Source of the DNA: Takakia lepidozioides
Taxonomy: Eukaryota; Streptophyta; Takakiopsida; Takakiales; Takakiaceae
Reading direction: 5' to 3'
DNA: 64,000 nt
Assembly: GCA_030704615.1 (NCBI GenBank)
Contig: CM060733.1
Coordinates: 29,946,001-30,010,000, forward strand
Below, piece by piece: positions 56,801 through 64,000 of the stretch. Both the position numbers and the translations under genes were made by a program. Numbering within the stretch: position 1 is the stretch's first letter; every line of letters begins with the position of its first letter. Under the pieces are notes generated by a model. That model searched no databases. It saw nothing but the letters and a program-made list of their open reading frames with translations, and had not been told where the DNA came from.

Positions 56801-59800
56801 GCCTAATGAGATTTGTCTCCTTGGTTGGAGTCTCATAAGCTCGCGGAGAACATCAAGTTCACTTTTACTTCTCTTTTGTTCGTCATTTTTTTTTGTGATT
56901 TTTTGCTGGATTGGAGGTTTCTGGCAGGGTTCTTATTGAGGTTGTGCTGTCATTTGAACCCCAGGGGTGCCTCAAACTGAAGCCACATTCCCTGTTATTT
57001 GTCACCTCCACTGTAGCAGCTTGGCAGGAGAGGCGCAAAGCAATCCTGCTCCCAGACATCTGCACACACAAATAAGTGAAGTAGACAACCATTTGTTTGT
57101 CACTGCAAATGCCTTGACTAGTAGATGATGGCGGAGTCTTGTGCAAAGAGTATTATAGTGGATGATATGTGTTTTGTCTCTCGAGTCTCTCATAGCCATG
57201 CCAAAAGCCTCAACGCAGTTCCCACAAACGTAGGACCTTGGCGCGCAGGGGTGCCAAGCCGTTCGTAAACGCCCGGCGGGGCGTCCGCTCGACGTAGTTT
57301 TCTAACGCAGGAGAACCTGCGTTATGCAGATGGAAGTGCGTTCCTTGAAAGCTGCACCTGTAGTAGGGCGCCACCAATGTGGGAAGGGCCATGAGAGCAA
57401 GAAAGGAGGAAATAACGTTATACTGACGTCACCCTTTGCCTTGTTGGATCTTACCAACCAATACCTGTTGTTGAAACTGGTCCCACCAAGGAGCCACCAA
57501 GGAAGGATGGGGCTTGTGTGGCCGCTCCCCTTGCAACGTTGGGAAGACGCAGTTCTTCGACGTGCGTCCTGCCAACGGAGGCAAATGGTATGTGTGGCCT
57601 GGCTATCAGTCGCTTGGTTCATAGCTGTTGCAGTAGCTGGGTTGTCTTCCGACACCCACTAAGATTTTTGCTTACACAATCTTCTTTTTTTGGAAGATGC
57701 TGACTGTCCAAGTGTGATGGTAACAACTTCATCAGTGTACAGTCAACCCTGGATCCGACTGCTAGTGCTAGGAAATTTCTACTCACGCCTTCACTGGATA
57801 ATACCTAGTTGTCAACAGCACTTATCTCGCTGCGAAGATCTCCGACGCACCTGCTGTCAACTTGTACAGGGAGGAGTCACGCATCTGTTGCCACTTCCCA
57901 ACTGCTGCAATGTGATTCATGTCAGATTGTAGAGCAGTCCAAATCTGCACTAACTGAACTTTTTCTGACTGGAGGATCTTGCTCTCCGGCTCTTGTGTTC
58001 TCTCTTGCATTGATCTGGGCTTCTCCCCGTCATGGTGGTCTTATCCTAACTGTACATTCAAACGAACCTGCATCACTTACCCCAGGCTCTAATAACCCTG
58101 GCCGCTAGCTGGGCTGTTTTGGGCAGGCAAACACCACCAACTCACTCCGGCTTTCTTGACCAGCGTACTCATCGGAGCCACTTCGCCTTGTGGGCCCAGA
58201 TACAGCCATTTGGTAGCGTGCATTGACCTTCTTTTGTCTTTGAAAATGGCCCCTTCAATCCATACAGCGAATATCTGAGTACTAATGCTAACATCTAACC
58301 AGAGTTCACCCTAGCATTGAGGGAAGAGGTACATAGATTGATGCATGCTGTTGTGACAGTATTACAGTTATTGATATGCTACAAAGTTGCTTAGGGAACG
58401 TGATGAAACAGCAATCAGCGTTGTGCGTGAACTGTTTACTCTCCCAGAACTTGACGAAGTCGGACAATTCTTCAGGAGGTGGGCCCAAAGATTCAGCTAT
58501 AATAGCAGTTAATGTAATATACCTATTCAATGCTTGAAAGCTCAACGCTTTCCCAACAAAGTTATTCCCTTATCCATCTATTCTCCGACCATATCACTCG
58601 GTTGACTTCTTCTACTTCCTCTTGTTGCCAACATGTTCCAGAATTAGTGAACCGTAAAGATTGCAGATGCCAATCGTGGGACCTGCAGCAGATTAGGACA
58701 AACATAGTTTCTAGAGGGAATAAGATCAAGTGAAAAGGTACTCGACCTTGTAGGTACAGCGTTCGAACACTACCTAAATATCCTTGCTCCTGAAGAGACC
58801 TGAACGTCTACTAGACTTAGATAATAGATTATAGAACGAAATTCCCCAGGCTGCTTGTTCGTCAGCAACTTGATCCAAGTTCCAACACTGGCAGCCTCCT
58901 GTTCCTAATGAGCTCAATTGCTTCTAAGCTAGTAGAGGCTGCCTCTACACACCCAACAAGCCCGGTGCGTCTTCCATATAACAGCGAATCTGAAGCTGTG
59001 CATGCAAAGTGGTGCATCGAGAATTCGAGGATTTCATCAAGCGTGATCAGCAGCTCTGCATGTCCGCAAAGTCCAACACTCCTGCATAGACTGCCTTCAA
59101 ACTTCACCTCCATCCTCCAAAGCTGCCTCGTGAAGAGACAGTGACATGATTATACAAGCCAAACAAACACAGCCCAGGTACGCATACCAGTCCCCACTGA
59201 CCAAAGCAAGCATCTTCCAGGACAAACCTCCCATTGCAATGAGTCAAATCAACAGTAGAGAATACTTAGACGCTCATCAAGCAAGCTACATCTTCACACA
59301 GTCTCCGGACAGTCTCGGCAGAAAGCACGTGCTCGCACTTCGTCTCTCTGCACCCCCACCCTCTCACCTTTCCTCCCCTGCGCTCATGTCCCCCACATGC
59401 GAACCGCGTACCCCACCTGGACACCACGTTCCCTACACGCCCCCGCATCTCGCATGTTTTTGTTTTTTTTTAATTACTAAAAATAACCAAAAACAAATAT
59501 GACCAAGTCCACCGCTCCACGGAAGATATAAATAAAAACAAAAATTATTAAGTAAGACAATCTTACAAAATGTTGCTGACATGGCAGTGTACAATCCCAA
59601 CACTTGTGTGCCACCTGTACGTGCAATGAGCAACGCTATATTCATGCACTGACCACGTCAGCGAAACCGCACTTGTGATTTTTCCGATATCCACGTGCTC
59701 AAATCCGAGCCGTGGAAAATGTCGAAAAAGACGCCGCATATCTTGGGAAGCGGTCCGAATAATCCCACACGAAAAAGCTGGGAACGACAGGCCGATGAGG

Positions 59801-61445
59801 ATTTGAACACGGAAGCTCCTGCGTTGTAGAGACAGAGACAGAGACGAAGGAAGGTGGCGGCCGAGACGAGCGAGAGTGACGAGTGAAGGTGTGGGGCCCT
59901 TTGGAGCTGGCGTGCTCGCTTGGTTTGTGTAGTTGAGCAATTCCGAGCTGCCCTGCGCTTTTTGCGAGCGTGGCTTGCTAGCGGGAGCTTGGTTCAGCTC
60001 CTCCTTTCTCGTCGCATGAGACAAGGAGACGGGTTTAAGAGATGGCAGAGAGAGACCACTAGTTAGTGAACTAGAGGTGGAGGTCCTTGAGCAAGTAACT
60101 TGGTTGCAATTTGAGCTGCCCTTGTTGGAGAGATGCAGTCGTGGGTCTCTCTCAGTCGTGTGTCCCTTGATGGGTCGATATGAAGAAGGCCGTGAGAGAG
60201 AGGGAGAGAGGACGCTATACTGAACGGAGAGTGGTCCACACCTTTTTTGGTCCTCTTCAAATTTTGAAACTCGCAATATTCGGCTGGTTCTAGCAATGTT
60301 TTTTACTTCGGATAGTACTCAGGGAATGTGTTGGAGAGGAACGGGGAAACACAACCAGTACAGAGGAACTAACAGGCTAGAACAGTGTTTTCTTGCCTGC
60401 GTTTAGTAAAGTCATTCGGATTGCGAGGGACAATATGTAGGCTTGGAAGGGACGTAGAAAAATGTAGGATTGTGATGTACAGAGTCTAGTCTGAGTTACA
60501 TCTCGGAGGAACACCGCAAGAGCTGTAGACACAGTGCTTTAGCGGAAATAGCAGTGTGCCTCACTTTTTTGGGCGAGGTGGGGTCCCTTCTTACCGAACA
60601 AGATAGGAATTTATACAACCGGGCGCGGGACCCAGGGTAGAGAGAGAGAGAGAGACAGAGAGAGAGAGCGTTAGCGATTTGGATGTTCGATTGATCGCAG
60701 TTACACTCAAGGTTTTGGAGTGCTTAGAAAGAGGATTACGAAGAAAGGAGGAATGGGAGATCAAGTGTAGCAGGATTCTTCAATTCCGAATTGACGTCAA
60801 TGGCGAATTACGACAGCGATGTATTCCCTCCATCAATTTGAATTCCTTCCTGTTTTGCACTCATGTGATCGATATGCACCACAAGCGTGAAGGATTTCTG
60901 TAATTTGCTCAGAAATGGTTCAACACAGGTCTTGGACTTAAATACTGTGGCGTTGCTGGGCATAATAGGGTGATATATAAACAAAACTGTTATGGGGAAC
61001 TTACTGAGCAGCAGTCTGATCACTCTGTTGTGTAGTCATCAGGGGTATATTAAGAATCTCAGGTCTGGAAGGTGCGAGGATTCATCAGGTCTAGAGAGAA
61101 ACGGTAGGGTTTTACTTCAGGCGGTCGGAGCAAGGTGGGGGGTGAAGGTAGGCTGTTGGAAATGGAGTGGAGCAAAAGCTCATGGTAGACAAGCAAAGGA
61201 GGAGGATATGAAGACCGAAAGAAGTTAGAGGTTATAGAACGAAACACCAAACTTTTTTGGAGATGGGGTGTCCCCGTTGCAGATATCTGCTTAGCAGGCA
61301 CAGAGAAGAAATGGAATGAAATGATACTTTATACAGAAAGAGAAATGAAATGAAATGAAATGGTGCTTTATAAGAGAGAAAGTAACTTCATTACATTCAT
61401 GGAGGTCATGAGGGCCAGTGGGACAGGGTAGAACAGAGAGAGAGA
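53890..61445. other. long stretch with unassigned exon-like segments
   Basis: I cannot assemble a gene here. One plus-strand segment, 54207-54446, is open, hydrophobic (EAFTVGGVAAVFVFYGLVG) and ends at a strong donor TTG|GTGAGT. Another, 55579-55863, is hydrophobic with possible membrane spans (GLQIGFLGCMITVSIFVVEN and GSCSPMGFIVHYIPVFARAI). They may be exons of one membrane protein gene or remnants. A minus-strand frame at 59113-58862 is protein-like but unidentified. GA-rich tracts occur at 60640-60669. Confidence 0.3.
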
Positions 61446-61617
61446 ATGTACTGATAAGACGTTGTTTCCCATAGCCTTGTGGCCATCGACCCTGCTCCCT
61501 GTTTGAGCGGAACACAAAGGGACAGAAACTACCTTTGTCAGGGGCTGACGCCGGTAGTATGACTTACCTTGAAATAGACAATTGATCCGAGTTTTCCAGA
61601 TATCCTGTAGAAATTCC
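61446..61617 (-). mobile_element. LINE copy 3, strongly 5'-truncated
   Basis: Matches the last 170 bp of the LINE family (3' end near 61446, minus strand). GA tracts flank it on both sides (61433-61445 and 61620-61630). Confidence 0.75.
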
Positions 61618-61735
61618 AAAGAGAGAGAGAGATAGAGAGTCCATATTGCCTGCAGGAGGTCCACTGTACAAAAGAGAGGGATAGAGTCCAGCATTTGAGC
61701 AATGGAGTGTAACAAGCTACAGCAATTGTGACTTC

Positions 61736-62791
61736 ATGGTGACGTCTTACAAACTGTTCCTGATGCAGGAAAATGTGGATGGCTATCCACCTCCAGACTC
61801 TCATCCCAATTCGCCTCGAGATGCAAACAGGGGCTATCCTTTCTCACCTTCCCAGAATACTTACACAGGCTTTCACCCCACTGGCCATCCACAACCAGAG
61901 TCTCTCAAAGGTCAACCACCCTACCGTCCACCTCCTCTGGGTCCACCTCCTCCGGGATACCCACTTGAAAGTGCAGGGAGTCGACCTCCTCCAGGTTACC
62001 CTCCGAGCGACATTCCGAGGAGCCAATCACCATACAATCCTAGGTCAGGCTATCCCCCTCTCCCTTATAGTCCTCATGCACATCCATATAATCCTAGTGC
62101 AGGTCACCTGCCCCCTTCTGATGCAGGCTATCCTCCCCAGGCTATTCCGTATAATCCTAATGCAGGCCGTCCCCCCCTTCCCTATAATGCTGATGCAGAC
62201 TACCGTCCCCAAGTGGCTCAGAAGCCTAGCGCCGGCCACTCTCTTGATGGGCAGCCATACAATCCTAATGCAGGCCATCCTCCACTTCCTTACAGTCCTG
62301 ATGCAGGCCACCTGCCTGGGGCATCTCCGTATAATCCTAATGCAGGCCATCCTCCACTTCCTTACAGTCCTGATGCAGGCCACCCTCCTGGGGCGTCTCC
62401 GTATAACTCCCATGTAGGCCATCCTTCACTTCCTTACAGTCCTGCTGCAGGCCACCCTCCTGGGGCGGCTCCATATAATTCCCATGTAGGCCATCCTCCA
62501 CTTCCTTACAGTCCTGATGCAGGCCATCCTCCTGGGGCGTCTCCATATAATTCCCATGTAGGCCATCCTCCCCTTCCATATATGCCTGATGCACGATATC
62601 GGCCACAAGCTCCTCAGAATAATAATGCAGGCTACCTTCCACCCCAAGGTTCTGCAGGACACCCCCCGTTTCAAGACTCCCCATATAATGCTGCCGCTGC
62701 AATGGTACATGGACCCAAGTTTAAGGTTGGTGATTGGCTACCCCCTCCTACCAAGTCCAGTGAATTCTTGTTTGAGATAGGAAAGGATTGA
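61736..62791 (+). CDS. proline-rich tandem-repeat protein (possible 5' part of CTL gene)
   Basis: 351 codons from the ATG at 61736; a second ATG at 61763 (MQENVDGYPP) is preceded by a splice-acceptor-like TGATGCAG, so the true start may be upstream or inside. Composition is dominated by Pro, Tyr, Gly, His and Asn. The N-terminal third has GYPP/PPPGYP motifs. From 62255 there are almost five tandem units of 24 residues (72 bp), each with YN..AGHPPLPYSPDAGHPP or a close variant. The C-terminus, FKVGDWLPPPTKSSEFLFEI, is non-repetitive. Such XYPP-rich segments are disordered and occur as tails on membrane proteins. The choline-transporter-like exon 630 bp downstream on the same strand makes it possible that this is the N-terminal cytoplasmic part of that protein, joined by splicing before the TGA. 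Otherwise it is a separate protein. Confidence 0.6.
   Translation: MVTSYKLFLMQENVDGYPPPDSHPNSPRDANRGYPFSPSQNTYTGFHPTGHPQPESLKGQPPYRPPPLGPPPPGYPLESAGSRPPPGYPPSDIPRSQSPYNPRSGYPPLPYSPHAHPYNPSAGHLPPSDAGYPPQAIPYNPNAGRPPLPYNADADYRPQVAQKPSAGHSLDGQPYNPNAGHPPLPYSPDAGHLPGASPYNPNAGHPPLPYSPDAGHPPGASPYNSHVGHPSLPYSPAAGHPPGAAPYNSHVGHPPLPYSPDAGHPPGASPYNSHVGHPPLPYMPDARYRPQAPQNNNAGYLPPQGSAGHPPFQDSPYNAAAAMVHGPKFKVGDWLPPPTKSSEFLFEIGKD
62255..62605 (+). repeat. 72-bp minisatellite, about five units, in coding sequence
   Basis: Units begin at 62255, 62327, 62399, 62471 and 62543 (ccatacaatcc, ccgtataatcc and variants). The unit length is a multiple of three, so copy number can change without breaking the frame. 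Confidence 0.88.
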
Positions 62792-63420
62792 AGATACGCA
62801 CTTGGAGAGTAAGGGACCACTACATCACCAAAGGGTTCTCCACTACGTGGGACTTACAAAGTGAAGTTGGTTGTGGCCTTCCAGATAAGGCGGGTCACAG
62901 CTGAGTGTTGAGAAAGAAAGGAAGACTTAAAGATAGACAGGAACTCTATAGAGGCCCAAGGACATCGATTGATCACATGAATAGGACTTTTGATAAACAA
63001 AGCAATTGCAATTGCAATTGCTAGAATGAGGCCTAAATTGCTGCTTGAATACAGAGCACATTGTGAAGGTAAGCTGCCAAGCAGCTCTGGTCATTATGAC
63101 TAACTAAATGCATTTGCCAAGCCTGGAAACACTTAAAAATCCTGATACAAAGGCAGGAGAAAACGAATAAATTTCTGTCTCCATTTCTTGCATGCAGCAA
63201 GCTGGGTAAATCCTGTCTTCATGCTGCATGTTTATGCATCTTCTTGAGATTGTGGAACTGACTTTGAAAGTCCATGCATCAATGGCTCCATTTTCTTTGT
63301 CCATATTTCTTGGCACTTTTTGGAGGAGGATAGAGGCAGTGAGGGGTGGTGGGGGCAGGGACTGAGATGGATAAACAAGTCCTGACTCTTGAGTAACTCA
63401 ATGTCTGTCTGATGATGCAG
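62792..63420 (+). other. probable intron or spacer
   Basis: No coding signal. It ends with a TGATGATGCAG splice acceptor at 63420. A (gcaatt)n-like patch lies near 63000-63021. Confidence 0.45.
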
Positions 63421-63788
63421 CATGGTGGAAAAGTGAGAGGTAGAGGTTGCTGTCGGGACGCCTGGGCTTCTCTGCTCTTCTTTGTTCACTTGTGGGCAGT
63501 CTTTGGCATATCCATTTACCTATGCATCAAGGGCATCCAGAAGACAAATCACAATATGTCCCTAACCCGAAACTCTGTACGTGCAAGTGTCTTGAGCACC
63601 ACTGGATCAGGTCCATCGCCTGCCCCCTCCTCCTCTCAGCATTTGTATAGCATTTGGGACTGGGTCCCACAGCTGGCAGCAGCAGCACTGTCAGGTGCAT
63701 TGTTCTCATGGCTATGGCAGATACTGATCAAGCTGTTCCCAAAGACTATGATATATGTCACATTGTCGATGGGTGCAGTTGCAACAGG
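63421..63788 (+). CDS. choline-transporter-like (CTL/PNS1, SLC44-type) protein, 5' exon, partial
   Basis: An exon between an acceptor (GATGATGCAG, 63420) and a donor (GCAACAG|GTATTTG, 63789). It encodes GGKVRGRGCCRDAWASLLFF, the conserved start of the PNS1/CTL family, where a basic CRD-type segment leads into the first membrane helix (about 22 residues, LLFFVHLWAVFGISIYLC). A Ser/Pro-rich loop of about 40 residues follows, then WVPQLAAAALSGALFSWLWQ (helix 2), LIKLFPK and IYVTLSMGAVATG (start of helix 3). Later exons are beyond the window. Family members are multi-span plasma- or endomembrane proteins linked to choline movement and vesicle traffic in plants. The upstream proline-rich frame may supply the N-terminus. 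Confidence 0.72.
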
Positions 63789-64000
63789 TATTTGTCGCAC
63801 GCCAACTATAGGGCACAGGGGATGCAAGAAAAAGCATTGTGCAGTTTGTCGTTGATGGCAGTTGTTTAGGTTGTGAATTTTTGTGGTAATAAGTGATAAC
63901 TCCCGTGTACTTTCCAAGCCAATTTGAATCTTTGGGCAGGGTTGGCATGAAATTGTGCCATCCAGTCAATGTGACGACAATCTTTCTCGGAATATTTGAC
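63789..64000 (+). other. intron of the CTL-like gene, continues past the window
   Basis: Begins GTATTTG. The frame continues only by chance to a stop at 63855, and the conserved sequence ends at the donor. Confidence 0.55.

Noticed and set aside
59563-60276. 237-codon minus-strand frame
   Set aside because: Ser/Pro/Arg-rich without any domain; probably an open frame by chance in GC-skewed DNA.
61773-62417. 214-codon frame overlapping the proline-rich gene in another phase
   Set aside because: A shadow frame produced by the 72-bp repeats; the Pro/Tyr frame covers the whole repeat and has a non-repetitive C-terminus.

Overview
The window looks like repeat-dominated nuclear DNA of a green-lineage (streptophyte) eukaryote. 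Four things point that way: plant-type Ty3/gypsy and Ty1/copia retrotransposons primed by initiator-Met tRNA (TGGTATCAGAGC), GT-AG introns, a bulb-type lectin, and a monodehydroascorbate reductase exon. A Ty3/gypsy element carrying a DNA cytosine methyltransferase suggests a charophyte-like alga, because such elements have been reported from the charophyte Klebsormidium. The species cannot be fixed from sequence alone. Host gene density is very low. Almost every long reading frame belongs to a mobile element, and most are decayed. || Layout. 1-1.6 kb: remains of an intron-containing gene of unknown family. 2.3-10.4 kb, minus strand: an unusual Ty3/gypsy element in the order Gag, protease, DNA C5-methyltransferase, reverse transcriptase, RNase H, integrase, PHD finger. 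10.4-13.6 kb: decayed fragments, including one MDHAR exon. Two 352-354 bp hairpin-rich TG...CA repeats lie at 2.37 and 14.0 kb. 14.4-26.4 kb: gene-poor DNA with a TIR element candidate, an inverted pair of tRNA-like SINEs, a TA-flanked MITE and tandem repeats. 26.4-33.5 kb, plus strand: a second decayed Ty3/gypsy element without a visible integrase, followed by an internally repeated Glu/Lys/Gln-rich tail. 35.4-36.1, 52.8-53.8 and 61.4-61.6 kb: three 5'-truncated copies of one LINE family. 37.06-49.01 kb: a complete Ty1/copia element on the minus strand (target duplication CTTTC) split by a complete chromovirus on the plus strand at 37.58-44.28 kb (target duplication CGATT). 49.1-49.6 kb: a bulb-type lectin gene directly beside the copia insertion. 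53.9-61.4 kb: DNA with a few exon-like segments I cannot name. 61.7-63.8 kb: a proline-rich repeat protein and the 5' part of a choline-transporter-like (CTL/PNS1) gene that runs off the window. || The most interesting object is the methyltransferase-bearing element. Its Gag, PR-methyltransferase and RT-RH-IN blocks share one reading frame. They are separated by TAG codons at the two domain boundaries, and both TAGs are followed by CARYYA, the tobacco-mosaic-virus-type readthrough context. Other in-frame stops in the element lack this context and look like ordinary decay. A PHD finger sits after the integrase, where chromoviruses carry a chromodomain. The element therefore pairs a putative DNA-methylation writer with a putative histone reader. 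In this copy the methyltransferase has Phe at the catalytic Cys position and the RNase H has Asn at a catalytic Asp position, so this copy should be dead in both activities.
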